The position numbers were made by a program, and so were the translations under genes. The notes beneath the pieces were generated by a model, which did not search any database, was not told where the DNA came from, and saw only the letters and a program-made list of their open reading frames with translations. Source: Candidatus Bathyarchaeia archaeon (GTDB lineage: Archaea; Thermoproteota; Bathyarchaeia; Bathyarchaeales; Bathycorpusculaceae). Taken from it: a stretch of 64,000 nucleotides of DNA. The stretch is taken from contig JAVYUU010000005.1 in the NCBI GenBank assembly GCA_038728085.1, forward strand, positions 1 through 64,000, written 5' to 3'. Shown one piece after another: positions 8,244 to 18,612 of the stretch. Position 1 is the stretch's first letter. Each line of letters starts with the position of its first letter.

Positions 8244-9950
8244 CTAATATTTTCTGGCGGCTGGCTGCCACCTCGTGATGGTTACTGGAATATAGTCAAG
8301 CCTTGGGCCTTCCACTGTGTAGCAGGCTAGAGTGTGGACAAGCCATTTTTCGTCATCCCGGTTTGGATAATCAAGCCTTGTGTGGGCGCCTCGGGACTCT
8401 GTTCTGGCCAGGGCGCTTATGGTTGTGACTTCGGCTAGGTCCAGCATAAAGTCAAGTTGAAGGGCGGCCACAAAGCCCGTGTTGAAGATTTTGCCTTTAT
8501 CCTCAACTTTTATGCGTTTGAAGCGTTCCTTGAGCGTTCTAATCTCCTTCAGGGCGGTTTTAAGTTCCTCGCCTGTGCGGAAAATCCAAACTTTGGTGTT
8601 CATGATTTTCCGCATTTCATCCCTAAGCTGGGGCACCCTTTCGTCGCCCTCGCTTCCAAGAATTCCATCGTAAACCCGTTTTTCTTCAGCTAAAGCCTTC
8701 TCGACTGGAAACTCGTGGAATCCCGAGGACATGGCGTATTTGGCTGCCTCTTCGCCGGCAACCGCCCCGAAAACAAGGCATTCAGCCGTCGAGTTTGTTC
8801 CAAGCCTGTTGGCGCCATGAAGGCTTAAACATGAGCATTCGCCAGCCGCATATAAGCCTCTAATAGGTGTTTCGGTTCTGATGTTGGCTTTAATTCCACC
8901 CATGGAGTAGTGGGCCGCCGGCCTTATTGGAATAAGCTCCTTAACCGGGTCCACCCCGGCAAGTTTTATGGCCACCTCCCGTATAAGAGGCAGCCTTTCA
9001 TTGATTTTCTCCTCGCCTAGATGTCTAAGGTCTAGGGCTATGTATGGTCCATAAGGCCCTTGGAAGGCCCTTCCCTCAAGGATTTCGGTTTGCTCAGCCC
9101 TTGCAACCACATCTCTGGGCGCCAGCTCCATCATAGCTGGCGCATACCTTTTCATGAAGCGCTCGCCGAGGGCATTTATGAGGTAGCCGCCTTCACCCCG
9201 GGCGCCTTCGGTTATTAGGACGCCTGACGGCACAAGCCCCGTTGGATGGAATTGGACGAACTCCATGTCTTCTAGGGGTGCGCCAGCCCTGTAGGCCATG
9301 GCCATGCCGTCGCCAGTTGTGGTGTGGGAGAACGTTGTAAACTCGTATATGCGTTCATGTCCGCCCGTCGCCATGATTACAGCCTTTGCCTGGAAAGCAT
9401 GCATTTCGCCTGTTTTAAGCTCTATGGCTGTTAAGCCCAGCACCGTGTTGTCTTCAACGATCAGCGAGGTGGCAAACCACTCATCATAAAATTTCACGTT
9501 TGGATATGTTATGGCCTTGCCATAAAGCGTGTGCATTTCATGAAAACCCGTCATATCCGCCGCAAAGCAAGCCCTTGGATAGGAGTGGCCGCCAAAAGGT
9601 CTCTGATCAATTTTGCCGTCTGGCGTGCGACTCCACGGGCAGCCCCAATGCTCCATCAACACTATTTCTTTGGGTGCTTGTCTAACAAAGAACTCTACAA
9701 CGTCCTGATCCGCCAAGTAGTCGGCACCCTTAACCGTGTCAAAGGCGTGTAGATCAAAGGAGTCTTTTTCCTGCATTACGGCGGCTGTTCCGCCTTGGGC
9801 ACACACGGAATGCGATCTTAAAGGGTGAAGTTTAGAAATCACGGCTATGTCCAGTTTGTCGTTATATTCTGCGGCTGCTACGGCGGCCCTTAAACCAGCC
9901 AAGCCCGCTCCGACAATAACAACGTCGTGGGAATGTTTCTCCATCAACAT
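8244..9950 (-). CDS. tfrA: Fumarate reductase/succinate dehydrogenase flavoprotein (TfrA-like)
   Basis: 568 residues with an N-terminal FAD dinucleotide fold ([17 protein letters not shown]), the [10 protein letters not shown] segment that carries the flavin-attachment histidine in this family, the substrate-binding HPTG and GARGEGG motifs, and the [24 protein letters not shown] segment. The C-terminal helical domain is full length. It interconverts fumarate and succinate. First gene of the two-gene unit with the TfrB-like subunit. A TATA-like ATATAAAC lies near 9990 on the minus strand. No SdhC/D genes follow, so a soluble enzyme is likely. Divergent from the biotin carboxylase gene, suggesting a shared metabolic role. 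Confidence 0.92.
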   Translation of the reverse strand: MLMEKHSHDVVIVGAGLAGLRAAVAAAEYNDKLDIAVISKLHPLRSHSVCAQGGTAAVMQEKDSFDLHAFDTVKGADYLADQDVVEFFVRQAPKEIVLMEHWGCPWSRTPDGKIDQRPFGGHSYPRACFAADMTGFHEMHTLYGKAITYPNVKFYDEWFATSLIVEDNTVLGLTAIELKTGEMHAFQAKAVIMATGGHERIYEFTTFSHTTTGDGMAMAYRAGAPLEDMEFVQFHPTGLVPSGVLITEGARGEGGYLINALGERFMKRYAPAMMELAPRDVVARAEQTEILEGRAFQGPYGPYIALDLRHLGEEKINERLPLIREVAIKLAGVDPVKELIPIRPAAHYSMGGIKANIRTETPIRGLYAAGECSCLSLHGANRLGTNSTAECLVFGAVAGEEAAKYAMSSGFHEFPVEKALAEEKRVYDGILGSEGDERVPQLRDEMRKIMNTKVWIFRTGEELKTALKEIRTLKERFKRIKVEDKGKIFNTGFVAALQLDFMLDLAEVTTISALARTESRGAHTRLDYPNRDDEKWLVHTLACYTVEGPRLDYIPVTITRWQPAARKY

Positions 9951-10096
9951 GCACCCTCATCTGGAGGGGATACCTAATTCTTTTCCCAATGTTTATATCT
10001 TTTATGTGAAACCTATATGTCTACTCGGGCGTTTAACGCTTATTTTGGCGTGCACCCTTAAGCTTAACCGAGGCACCGCAGCCATAGTGATGATGC

Positions 10097-11608
10097 ATGT
10101 TCAGGAAGATTCTCGTCGCAAACAGGGGGGAAATCGCCGTAAGAGTGATTAGAGCGTGCAGGGAGCTTGGCGTTAAAACGGTTGCCGTTTACTCGGAGGC
10201 TGATGCTGCCTCGCTGCATGTACGCTATGCCGATGAAAGCCACTTTATAGGCGCAGCGGAGCCAAGCCAAAGCTATTTGAACATAGCGAGGATAATCGAG
10301 GTTGCCAAAAAGTCCGAGTGTGAAGCCATCCACCCCGGCTACGGTTTTTTGTCGCAGATTTCAGCATTCGCCCAGGCGTGTTCTGAAAACAACTTGGTTT
10401 TCATTGGGCCTCCAGCTGACGTTTTGAGGCGCATGGGGAACAAGGTTGAGGCTAGAAAAGCCGCCGCCAATGCTGGGGTGCCTGTGATCCCCGGTAGCTT
10501 AGAACCCCTTGAAAGTGTGGAGGAAGCCGTTGAGCTTGCCCGCGTGTTAGGTTATCCGGTTTTGGTTAAGGCTGTTTACGGCGGCGGCGGGAGGGGCATG
10601 AGGCTTGTCCAAAGCGAGGAGGAAATGCGAAAAGTTTTAGAAACAGCCAGTTTAGAGGCAGAGTTTTCCTTTGGAAGCCGTGAAATCTACGTGGAAAAGT
10701 TTCTTCCAAAGGCGAGGCACATAGAGTTCCAGATATTAGCCGACGGAAAAGGCAATGTAATCCACCTCGGCGAGAGGGAATGCTCCATCCAGAGGCGCTA
10801 CCAAAAACTGATCGAGGAAACACCCTCCCCCCTCTTAACGGAGGATATGCGGAGGGAAATGGGCGCAGCCGCCGTGAAAATCGCCGAGGCTATAAGCTAC
10901 GTGAACGCCGGAACCGTGGAATTCCTTGTGGATCAAAACATGAACTATTACTTCTTGGAAATGAACACAAGGCTTCAAGTGGAACACTTAATCACCGAAA
11001 TGGTGACGGGCATAGACATAGTTAAGGAGCAAATTAGGATTGCGGCTGGCGAGGAGCTAGCGTATAAGCAGATGGAAATTGAAGCCCGGGGGCATGCCAT
11101 AAATTGCCGAATAAACGCCGAGGATCCCTACAACAACTTCGCCCCCTCGCCGGGAACCATAACCCACCTACATTTGCCGGGCGGACCGGGGGTTAGAGTT
11201 GACACCCACATTTATGTTGGCTACACGGTTCCAGTCTTCTATGACCCATTAATCGCCAAGCTTGCTGTTTGGGGGTCCAGTCGCCTCGAAGCTATTAGGC
11301 GAATGCGCGGCGCCCTTGAAGAGTTTGTGATAGAGGGCGTTAAAACCACAATCCCCCTTCATAAGGCGATAATGGAAGACGAGGATTTCTTGAGGGGGCA
11401 GATCCACATAAACTTCGTTGATGAGAGGATTGAAAGGCTCCTGCCACCACAGAAAACCCTAACAGACGAGGAAGCGGCAGCCTTGGCCGTTGTCCTCTTC
11501 AATCGAACCCAGGCGAGGGCGAAGGCGTTGACGCTTAAAAAAGAAGGGAAGGACGTGTCCCCATGGAAAATGGCTGGAAGAACCTGGAGGGTGATTGGAG
11601 CCCATTGA
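10097..11608 (+). CDS. Biotin carboxylase subunit (acyl-CoA or pyruvate carboxylase)
   Basis: 503 residues. ATP-grasp biotin carboxylase: N-terminal [20 protein letters not shown], the [10 protein letters not shown] glycine loop, [10 protein letters not shown], the [10 protein letters not shown] catalytic segment and a C-terminal B-domain end. It carboxylates the biotin of a carrier protein using bicarbonate and ATP. Beyond the usual end (about residue 450) there is an extra tail with [13 protein letters not shown], then KALTL and [10 protein letters not shown]. This tail is also found on the carboxyltransferase at 17069-18610. Overlaps the next gene (biotin carrier) by four bases. Whether the acceptor is pyruvate or an acyl-CoA cannot be decided from this subunit. 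Confidence 0.92.
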   Translation: MFRKILVANRGEIAVRVIRACRELGVKTVAVYSEADAASLHVRYADESHFIGAAEPSQSYLNIARIIEVAKKSECEAIHPGYGFLSQISAFAQACSENNLVFIGPPADVLRRMGNKVEARKAAANAGVPVIPGSLEPLESVEEAVELARVLGYPVLVKAVYGGGGRGMRLVQSEEEMRKVLETASLEAEFSFGSREIYVEKFLPKARHIEFQILADGKGNVIHLGERECSIQRRYQKLIEETPSPLLTEDMRREMGAAAVKIAEAISYVNAGTVEFLVDQNMNYYFLEMNTRLQVEHLITEMVTGIDIVKEQIRIAAGEELAYKQMEIEARGHAINCRINAEDPYNNFAPSPGTITHLHLPGGPGVRVDTHIYVGYTVPVFYDPLIAKLAVWGSSRLEAIRRMRGALEEFVIEGVKTTIPLHKAIMEDEDFLRGQIHINFVDERIERLLPPQKTLTDEEAAALAVVLFNRTQARAKALTLKKEGKDVSPWKMAGRTWRVIGAH

Positions 11609-12147
11609 AGACTTATGAAGTTTCAGTGAACAAGAAACTCCATCGTGTTAAAATTGTGGAAAAAGGCGAGGGCTTATTTTCCGTGGACTTAAATGGGAAA
11701 AACGTTGAAGTGAAATTCACTGCGCCAAGCGGCGGGAAAAATCTCTTCATGGAAATGAATGGAAAAATGGTTCAAGTGGAGGTTGTCAGCGCCCTTGGCA
11801 ACACATGGCATGTTCGGGTGAATGGAAAGACTTTTGAGGTTCAGTATCCAATCTCAACCATTAAAACCGAAACCATGAGAGCTGAGCTGACTCCTACCTC
11901 GTCTAAAGAATCCTCCGCAAGCTTCATTCCCGTGAAGAATGCGGTTCTAGCTCCGATCGCTGGGAGGATTGCCGCCTTAAAGGTTAACGTGGGGCAAAGG
12001 GTCTCCAGAGGGGACTGCATATGCATCTTGGAAGCTATGAAAATGGCGAATGAGGTGGCTGCTCCATGGGATGGCATCGTAAGGGAAATCTGTGTTTCCG
12101 AGGGAGCCGTTGTAAATAAGGGTGATGTTTTGGCGGTTATAGCCTAG
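11605..12147 (+). CDS. Biotin carboxyl carrier protein 1
   Basis: The C-terminal 70 residues are a biotinyl domain with the EAMKMANEV biotinylation site (lysine of AMKM). The N-terminal part is a repeated beta-hairpin region. I place the start at the TTG at 11605, which overlaps the biotin carboxylase stop (TTGA). The protein then begins [15 protein letters not shown], parallel to the MSTYEILVDGKLKRV start of the second carrier at 18613. A longer in-frame ATG at 11563 exists but would overlap by 46 bases. It accepts the carboxyl group from the adjacent biotin carboxylase and delivers it to a carboxyltransferase. Confidence 0.88.
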   Translation: MKTYEVSVNKKLHRVKIVEKGEGLFSVDLNGKNVEVKFTAPSGGKNLFMEMNGKMVQVEVVSALGNTWHVRVNGKTFEVQYPISTIKTETMRAELTPTSSKESSASFIPVKNAVLAPIAGRIAALKVNVGQRVSRGDCICILEAMKMANEVAAPWDGIVREICVSEGAVVNKGDVLAVIA

Positions 12148-12207
12148 AAACTTTTATAGCATGTTGCAGCTGCATTTTAAACCTCAAGAATAGAGGAGTG
12201 TTTAACA

Positions 12208-12609
12208 GTGTTTATGGGAGTTGACCATGTAGGTGTGGCTGTAAAAAACTTGGATGAAGCCTTAAGCGTTTACCTTGACGTTTTGGGCTTCAAGCTTTTA
12301 GGCGTGTATGTTTTAGCTGAGCGGAAAGTGAGGGTGGCTTTTCTCTCTACGGGAGGTGAAACCCGCATAGAGCTTTTGGAGCCTGTTGGAAGCGACAGCC
12401 CAGTGGCTAAATTTCTTGAAAACCGCGGCGAGGGAATCCATCACATCGCCGTAAAGGTGGATAATATCGAGAGGGCTTTAGAAGAATTCAAAAGAAAAGG
12501 CGTGATGCTTGTCGATGAAAAGCCTAGGATTGGGGCTGAGGGCAAGAAAATAGCCTTCGTCCACCCTAAAAGCACTAAGGGTGTGCTTCTCGAGCTAGTG
12601 ATGGAATGA
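12208..12609 (+). CDS. mce: Methylmalonyl-CoA epimerase
   Basis: 133 residues (GTG at 12208; ATG at 12214 also possible, beginning MGVDHVGVAVKNLDEAL). Vicinal oxygen chelate fold with the metal ligands expected from the family: His in DHVGVAV, Glu in TRIELLEP, His in EGIHHIAVKV and the C-terminal LLELV Glu. It racemises methylmalonyl-CoA so that the S form from carboxylation can be used by the R-specific mutase. It stands 60 bases after the biotin carrier with AGAGGAG upstream. The mutase gene lies 7 kb further on. Confidence 0.9.
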   Translation: MFMGVDHVGVAVKNLDEALSVYLDVLGFKLLGVYVLAERKVRVAFLSTGGETRIELLEPVGSDSPVAKFLENRGEGIHHIAVKVDNIERALEEFKRKGVMLVDEKPRIGAEGKKIAFVHPKSTKGVLLELVME

Positions 12610-12642
12610 GAATGGTGTTTGCTCTTCCATCAGCATGGGTTG

Positions 12643-13770
12643 ATGTTGTTGCGTTCAGTTAGGGATGTCCTGCTCATTCAAGTGCTCCATTCCTTTTCAA
12701 GCGGGGTCTTAGGCGTTGTCATACCCTTGGTTATGAAGGCGCGGAGCATCGAAGTGATTTTGATTGGCTTCGTGTTCGCTTCCATGCCTCTAATAATGCA
12801 GTTTGGTAGGATGTTCTTCGCCACGCTTTCAGATTTTTTCGGAAGAAAGCCCTTCTTCATCTTGAACGGTTTCCTCGGCACCGTTTCAAGCCTAGTTTAT
12901 TGTTTCGCCCACACACCCATGGAGTTCCTTTTCGGCAAGATAGCCGAGGGGACAAAGGAGGGCGCTATATGGGCTGTGAATAGGGCTTATCTGCTTGAGA
13001 GAAGCCGTGAAAACTGGAGAGTTCTAGTGCACTTGAGAACGGTTGTTTATTTGGCTTACGCCGCTGGCAGCCTGGCTGCAGGTTTTCTTGTAGCGTTTTT
13101 CCTTTTCGAGGGAACCATGATTTTATGCGCTCTGTTCGGCGTTTTTGGCATGCTGCTTTCTATAAGGCTTGTGGACGAGAGAAAGGGTGAATTCAACGTG
13201 GAGCAAGCCATGCGCTTCCTTGACTTTAGAAAGAAGGAGTGGAAGTTTAAGGTGTCCCTCCTCCTATTTTTCATGATGGGTTTGGCTTTCGGCTTTCGCG
13301 CAGGATACGTGATACCCTACTTTCTTAGCAGCGTTGGCTTCTCCACCGAAGCCGTTGGGCTGATTGTTGGCGTCATGATTCTGTTGGCTGGGCTGTCGGC
13401 GTACATGTTTTCCAAGTGCACCAACGTAAGGAGGTTGATCCTCATAAGCGGGATATCCTACTCAATTCTGCTGGTTCCACTGGGCTTTAGTCCACCGGTG
13501 GCTGCAGCGGTCCTCGTGATGGCTGTTGGCTTCGCCGAGGGAATGAACAGCATAGGCCAGGAGGGCGTGCTCTCCAAAATATGTGGCCGAGAATCCTATG
13601 GAACGGATATAGGCTTGCTTATGATGGGCCTTCATGTAGGAGAATCCATCAGCCTAGCCTTGAGCGGCGTTTTAATTGCAAGTTGGGGCTTCGCCGCTTC
13701 CTTTATACCGGCAGCCCTCCTATACGCTGTCTTCTACATGGGCGTCTTCATGCTTTTTGGAGAGGAATAG
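12643..13770 (+). CDS. Major facilitator superfamily transporter
   Basis: About 375 residues with some eleven to twelve hydrophobic helices. MFS features include GRMFFATLSDFFGRKPFFIL, the G-x3-D-x2-G-R-K loop between helices 2 and 3. An upstream TTG at 12619 is in frame, but the ATG at 12643 (MLLRSVRDVLLIQ) starts closer to helix 1. Lies nine bases after the epimerase gene and immediately before the biotin ligase gene, so it could export or import a carboxylate linked to this pathway, or biotin. Substrate unknown. Confidence 0.8.
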   Translation: MLLRSVRDVLLIQVLHSFSSGVLGVVIPLVMKARSIEVILIGFVFASMPLIMQFGRMFFATLSDFFGRKPFFILNGFLGTVSSLVYCFAHTPMEFLFGKIAEGTKEGAIWAVNRAYLLERSRENWRVLVHLRTVVYLAYAAGSLAAGFLVAFFLFEGTMILCALFGVFGMLLSIRLVDERKGEFNVEQAMRFLDFRKKEWKFKVSLLLFFMMGLAFGFRAGYVIPYFLSSVGFSTEAVGLIVGVMILLAGLSAYMFSKCTNVRRLILISGISYSILLVPLGFSPPVAAAVLVMAVGFAEGMNSIGQEGVLSKICGRESYGTDIGLLMMGLHVGESISLALSGVLIASWGFAASFIPAALLYAVFYMGVFMLFGEE

Positions 13771-13771
13771 C

Positions 13772-14575
13772 ATGCCAGCCACAATAAAAGCGGACAGAAT
13801 CCAAGAAGGATTGAAAACCAAACTTTTTGGGAAATACCTTTTCTTCGCCCGTGAGGTGGGATCCACCAATGACTGGGCTAAGGAGTTGGCGGAACTAGGG
13901 GCTCCGGAGGGCACAGTTGCCATAGCTGAGGTTCAAACTGCCGGACGCGGCAGGCTTGGCAGGAAATGGCACTCGCCAAGGGGTGGATTATGGTTCTCCA
14001 TAATCATCAAACCGAACCTAAAGCCTGCTGAAACGGTCCAACTGGTGTTCTTGGCAAGCCTTGCCGTAGTGGAAGTCCTCCGCGAACTCTACGGCTTAAA
14101 AGCTGAGACTAAGTGGCCAAATGATGTTCTGGTGGAGGGCCGCAAAGTCTGCGGCATCCTATCAGAAATGAAAACTGTCGGCGAAAAAGTGGAGTATGCG
14201 GTTTTAGGCGTGGGCTTGAACGCCAACATCGACGTGGAAAAGGAGTTTCCATTGGAGCTTGGGGAAACAGCGACATCGCTGGAGAAAATGCTTGGGAAAG
14301 AGATTGCTCTAGAAATTCTCTTGAAGGCTTTGCTTGAGAAAATGGAGAGCCTTTACCAAATCTTCCTCGAGGAGGGCTTCAATTATATTTTGGCGAAATG
14401 GAAAACTCACGCTTCCTTTCTAAGATGTGAGGTGGAAGTTTACAGTGGAGACGAAAAATTTGAAGGCTTAGCCCTCGACGTTGACGGTGACGGCGCTTTG
14501 GTTTTGAGGCTTAGGGATGGCACGGTGAAGCGTATTTTCACCGGAGATCTTTCCATTAGGGTGAGAAGGCAGTAG
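13772..14575 (+). CDS. birA: Biotin-protein ligase (BirA)
   Basis: 267 residues from the ATG just after the transporter stop, with GGAGAGG upstream. It has the catalytic domain: STNDWAKELA, the ATP/biotin-binding AGRGRLGRKWHSPRGGLWFS loop, the TKWPNDV segment with the lysine that binds biotinyl-AMP, and a C-terminal SH3-like region with a G..VKRI..GDLSIR end. No N-terminal DNA-binding domain, so it is a monofunctional ligase. It presumably biotinylates the two carrier proteins encoded at 11605 and 18613; this placement within the carboxylase cluster supports that. Confidence 0.93.
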   Translation: MPATIKADRIQEGLKTKLFGKYLFFAREVGSTNDWAKELAELGAPEGTVAIAEVQTAGRGRLGRKWHSPRGGLWFSIIIKPNLKPAETVQLVFLASLAVVEVLRELYGLKAETKWPNDVLVEGRKVCGILSEMKTVGEKVEYAVLGVGLNANIDVEKEFPLELGETATSLEKMLGKEIALEILLKALLEKMESLYQIFLEEGFNYILAKWKTHASFLRCEVEVYSGDEKFEGLALDVDGDGALVLRLRDGTVKRIFTGDLSIRVRRQ

Positions 14576-14583
14576 GAAGAGGG

Positions 14584-15357
14584 CTAGCTTTTTCTTTCAG
14601 TTATGTGGAAACCGCGTTTTTCAAGTTGTTCTAGAAGCACCTTTGGATCTGGAAACCATTGTCCCCACTTTCGGCAAATATGCTCTGTCCAACTGTAATT
14701 CTCATAGGTGTACGGGTCTGGGCGACCGTTTTCCAGCGGGATTTTCGCGTTCAGCCGCCTATAATAATTCTGCGCCAAGTAGCCCTCATCCATAACCCGC
14801 ATGGCTTCTGAAATCATTTCGTCCGTTAGCTCTGGATATTTGCCCTCAAAAAGCGTGAATTCTAAGGGGTATCTTGGCCGCGGCGGAGGATCCTCATCTG
14901 GATAGCCCACAACCAGCTGCACAAGCGGGAAAACCCTTTTTGGCAAAGAGTACTCCTTTGCTATTTCTTCCGCATGAAGCATAGCGCCCCCAAGAAAGCA
15001 GCTTCCCAAACCTAGGCTTCTAGCTGCCACCACCATGTTTTCCGCCATTAAGGCGGCGTCTTGAATCCCGAAAAACAATAGCACTAAATCGTTTGTTCGC
15101 ATTTTCCAGCCCCGCCTCTCCATAATTTTCTCAAACTTGTAGTAGTCCACGCATATTGTGAACAGCAGCGGCGCCTTGTATGGGTGGCGTTCCCTGTCCC
15201 GCGACAATACTATGCTGTAGGCCTGGGAGGCGAAGGGCGCCTGTTGACCAGCCCTTACAATGGTGCGGATGACATCGTCGGATGGCATGTCTGGCTTATA
15301 TTTGCGGATGGACTTGTGGCTTAACAGCGTTTCAATAACGGGATTAAACAAAGTCAT
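14584..15357 (-). CDS. Nitroreductase-family flavoprotein
   Basis: 257 residues when started at the ATG at 15357 (MTLFNPVIETLLSHKSIRKY); the frame is open 24 codons upstream. The N-terminal R-K-Y motif (SIRKYKPD), AGQQAPFASQAYS, AALMAENMVVAARSLGLGSC and the LVVGYPDE segment identify an FMN-binding nitroreductase/oxidoreductase. The C-terminal 60 residues are an extra helical region with several aromatic residues (YTYENYSWTEHICRKWGQW). Transcribed against the flanking carboxylase genes. Substrate unknown. Confidence 0.85.
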   Translation of the reverse strand: MTLFNPVIETLLSHKSIRKYKPDMPSDDVIRTIVRAGQQAPFASQAYSIVLSRDRERHPYKAPLLFTICVDYYKFEKIMERRGWKMRTNDLVLLFFGIQDAALMAENMVVAARSLGLGSCFLGGAMLHAEEIAKEYSLPKRVFPLVQLVVGYPDEDPPPRPRYPLEFTLFEGKYPELTDEMISEAMRVMDEGYLAQNYYRRLNAKIPLENGRPDPYTYENYSWTEHICRKWGQWFPDPKVLLEQLEKRGFHITERKS

Positions 15358-15445
15358 GGCTTTCCCTCTTCTATCCCATGAAGTTTGCACAGATTCTAAA
15401 TATGCTTGTCGCCATAAATGTTCACGCAACTAGAGGTGCTCATGT

Positions 15446-17014
15446 ATGGTTGAGGTTAGGGAGCCAACCGTTGAGGAAAAGATTAGGCGTTTGCGTGAAA
15501 TGCGGGAGCAAGCCAAACTTGGCGGTGGATTAAAACGCATCGAAGAACAGCATGCCAAGGGCAAGCTTACCGCCAGAGAACGCATAGACCTCCTCCTAGA
15601 CCCGGGAAGCTTCAATGAGCTTGACCAGTTTGTTGTCCACCAGTGCACGGAGTTCGGCATGGCTGAACGCAAATACTTGGGCGACGGCGTTGTTACGGGC
15701 TACGGAACAATTGATGGAAGGCTTGTCTACGTTTTTTCGCATGACTTCACCGTTTTCGGAGGCTCGCTTGGCGAGATGTTTGCTAGGAAAGTGTGCAAGC
15801 TCATGGACTTGGCCATGAAAACCGGCGCGCCGGTTATAGGCCTAAACGATTCCGGAGGAGCGCGTATCCAAGAGGGCGTGGCAAGCCTCGCCGGATACGG
15901 CGACATATTCTTCCGCAACGTGACGGCTTCAGGCGTAATCCCCCAAATATCCGCCATCATGGGGCCCTGCGCCGGCGGCGCCGTGTATTCGCCAGCCCTC
16001 ACCGACTTCATAGTTATGGTGGACAAGACAAGCTACATGTTCATCACCGGGCCGGATGTTGTTAAGGCAGTGCTGGGGCAGGAGGTCACTTTTGAAGAGC
16101 TCGGCGGAGCCATGGTGCACAGCCAAACCAGCGGCGTTGCCCACTTCATAGCCAAGGACGAGGAGCACTGCATCCAGATAATTAAGAAGCTTTTGAGCTA
16201 TTTGCCAAGCAACTACCTTGAGGATCCGCCCTATGTGGAGACGGGCGACGATCCGAACCGCACAGATGAGGATTTGGCGCGTGTAATGCCCGATGATCCG
16301 GACAAGCCCTATGATGTTAAGGAGGTAATCCGCCGCGTCGTGGACAACGGCGAATTCTTTGAGGTTCAGCCTCTCTGGGCGCCCAACATTGTCATAGGAT
16401 TCGCAAGACTAAACGGGCATGTGGTCGGCATAGTGGCAAACCAGCCCGCCTACTACGCCGGAGCCTTGGACATAGACTCGTCGGTTAAAGCCGCAAGGTT
16501 TGTGCGCTTCTGCGACTGCTTCAACATACCCATAATAACCTTCGTGGATGTGCCGGGCTTTCTGCCGGGCATAGAGCAAGAGCACGGCGGCATAATCCGC
16601 CATGGCTCGAAACTGCTTTACGCCTACTGCGAAGCCACAGTTCCAAAGATAACGGTTATCCTGCGGAAGGCCTACGGTGGAGCCTACGACGTCATGGGAT
16701 CAAAGCATTCCGGCGGAGACATAAACTATGCCTGGCCAACCGCCGAAATCGCCGTCATGGGACCCCAAGGAGCCATAAACATAATCTTCAGGAAGGAAAT
16801 CGCCGAAGCCCCGGACCCGGAGCAGAAGCGCCTAGAGCTTGTAAGCGAGTACCGCCGGAAATTCGCCAATCCCTATGTGGCGGCGCAGAAGGGCTACATA
16901 GACGACGTCATTGAGCCAGCGGAGACGCGCCCCAAATTGATAAGCGCCCTTGAAATGCTAGGCACAAAACGAGAGGCGAGACCATCCAAAAAACACGGCA
17001 ACATTCCACTATAG
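15446..17014 (+). CDS. Acyl-CoA carboxyltransferase (PccB/MmdA/12S type)
   Basis: 522 residues, the standard length. Crotonase-fold carboxyltransferase with both halves: N-terminal [20 protein letters not shown] and [20 protein letters not shown] with [16 protein letters not shown], and C-terminal [20 protein letters not shown] and [12 protein letters not shown] with [12 protein letters not shown]. It moves CO2 between biotin and an acyl-CoA (propionyl/methylmalonyl-CoA in this family). Followed 54 bases later by a PycB/5S-type subunit and then a biotin carrier. That is the subunit set of soluble transcarboxylase. It could also serve propionyl-CoA carboxylase with the biotin carboxylase at 10097. 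Confidence 0.93.
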   Translation: MVEVREPTVEEKIRRLREMREQAKLGGGLKRIEEQHAKGKLTARERIDLLLDPGSFNELDQFVVHQCTEFGMAERKYLGDGVVTGYGTIDGRLVYVFSHDFTVFGGSLGEMFARKVCKLMDLAMKTGAPVIGLNDSGGARIQEGVASLAGYGDIFFRNVTASGVIPQISAIMGPCAGGAVYSPALTDFIVMVDKTSYMFITGPDVVKAVLGQEVTFEELGGAMVHSQTSGVAHFIAKDEEHCIQIIKKLLSYLPSNYLEDPPYVETGDDPNRTDEDLARVMPDDPDKPYDVKEVIRRVVDNGEFFEVQPLWAPNIVIGFARLNGHVVGIVANQPAYYAGALDIDSSVKAARFVRFCDCFNIPIITFVDVPGFLPGIEQEHGGIIRHGSKLLYAYCEATVPKITVILRKAYGGAYDVMGSKHSGGDINYAWPTAEIAVMGPQGAINIIFRKEIAEAPDPEQKRLELVSEYRRKFANPYVAAQKGYIDDVIEPAETRPKLISALEMLGTKREARPSKKHGNIPL

Positions 17015-17068
17015 ATAAATAAGTGGTTTACAAAGTTTCACCTCTACTGTCCTCCAAAGTGAAAGGGC

Positions 17069-18610
17069 TTGGCTAAACCCGTTAAAATTACGGACACAAC
17101 ATTCCGTGATGCACATCAGTCGCTAATGGCTACTCGAATGCGCACGGAGTCCATGCTTCCCATAGCTGAGAAAATGGATCATGTTGGCTTTTTCTCCATG
17201 GAGGTTTGGGGCGGCGCCACCTTCGACGTCTGCATCCGCTATTTGATTGAAGACCCTTGGGAAAGGATCCGCCAGCTAAAAAAGCGTATTAGGAATACGC
17301 CTCTGCAGATGCTTCTAAGGGGGCAGAACGTTGTCGGCTACAGAAATTACCCCGACGATGTTGTCGTAAAGTTTGTGGAGAAGGCGGCGGAAAACGGCAT
17401 AGACATCTTCCGCATCTTCGACGCCCTAAACGATGTGCGCAACATGGAAGTCGCCATAAAAACCGTTAAAAAAGTGGGCAAACATGCCCAAGGCACCATA
17501 TGCTACACCATAAGCCCAGTCCACACAATAGAATACTATTTGAGTGTTGCCAAAAGGCTGGCGGAGCTAGGCTGCGACTCCATATGCATAAAGGACATGG
17601 CTGGAATGCTGGCTCCCCAACCAGCCTACGAGCTTATAACCGCCCTAAAGAGGGAGGTTGGCTTGCCAGTGCATTTGCACTGCCACTGCACCAGCGGAAT
17701 GGCTATGATGACCTACCTAAAGGCATGTGAGGCTGGAGTGGACATGTTGGACGCGGCGTTCTCGCCCCTAGCATGGGGCACGTCTCAGCCGCCTGTGGAA
17801 TCCATAGTGGCGGCGTTAAAAGATACGCCATACGACCCCGGCTTAGACATGAAGCTTCTGCAGGAGATTGCCCAATACTTTTGGGAGTTGAGGGAAAAGT
17901 ACTATGACCCGCTTGGGCTTATAGACCCTAAAGCCGAGAGGATAGATCCATCCATAATGGTTCACCAGATTCCTGGCGGAATGTTCTCCAATCTTCTTGA
18001 ACAATTGAGGGAGCAAAGCGCCCTTCATAGGCTTAAAGAGGTTCTCGAGGAGGTTCCAAGAGTTAGAAGGGAGCTCGGATATCCGCCGCTGGTAACACCT
18101 ACTAGCCAAATTGTGGGCACACAAGCTGTCCTAAATGTTTTGTCCGGAAAACGCTACGGCATCGTGCCTAAGGAGGTTAGGGATTATGTCAAGGGGTTTT
18201 ATGGGCAACCTCCAGCCCCCATAGATGAGGAGGTTAAACGGCTCATCATAGGCGACGAAGAGCCTATAACATGTCGTCCGGCAGATCTCCTCGAGCCAGC
18301 CCTAGACAAAATTCCGGAGGAAGTTAAACCATACATTGAAAGCGAGGAGGACATGCTTACATACGCTTTGTTCCCCACGGTAGCCGTCGAATTCTTCAAG
18401 AAACGAAGGGCAAAAAGGGAAGAAGTCAAAACAGAGGTGCCTCCAGAAAAACTGGCTGAACTTGAAAGGGCAGCGGCTATCCTAGCCGCTATTGCTATTC
18501 ATACTGCAACCCAGAGCGAGGTTAAAGCCCTAACTTTGCGGAAAGCTAAACGTGAAATTTCACCTTGGGTTTTGGCTTGGCGTCAAAGCCTAGCTGAACA
18601 TGGTGCATAA
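17069..18610 (+). CDS. Pyruvate/oxaloacetate carboxyltransferase (PycB/OadA/5S type)
   Basis: 513 residues from a TTG. TIM-barrel carboxyltransferase: ITDTTFRDAHQSLMATRMRT (metal-binding Asp), the carboxylated lysine in CIKDMAG, the HLHCHCTSGMA metal histidines, and the conserved PSIMVHQIPGGMFSNL and PTSQIVGTQA segments. It transfers CO2 between biotin and pyruvate/oxaloacetate. There is no biotinyl domain; instead the protein ends in a tail with ERAAAILAAIAIHTA, KALTLRK and ISPWVLAWRQ. That tail resembles the tail of the biotin carboxylase at 10097 and the C-terminal part of OadG-like subunits. The next gene, three bases on, is the biotin carrier. Confidence 0.93.
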   Translation: MAKPVKITDTTFRDAHQSLMATRMRTESMLPIAEKMDHVGFFSMEVWGGATFDVCIRYLIEDPWERIRQLKKRIRNTPLQMLLRGQNVVGYRNYPDDVVVKFVEKAAENGIDIFRIFDALNDVRNMEVAIKTVKKVGKHAQGTICYTISPVHTIEYYLSVAKRLAELGCDSICIKDMAGMLAPQPAYELITALKREVGLPVHLHCHCTSGMAMMTYLKACEAGVDMLDAAFSPLAWGTSQPPVESIVAALKDTPYDPGLDMKLLQEIAQYFWELREKYYDPLGLIDPKAERIDPSIMVHQIPGGMFSNLLEQLREQSALHRLKEVLEEVPRVRRELGYPPLVTPTSQIVGTQAVLNVLSGKRYGIVPKEVRDYVKGFYGQPPAPIDEEVKRLIIGDEEPITCRPADLLEPALDKIPEEVKPYIESEEDMLTYALFPTVAVEFFKKRRAKREEVKTEVPPEKLAELERAAAILAAIAIHTATQSEVKALTLRKAKREISPWVLAWRQSLAEHGA

Positions 18611-18612
18611 GC

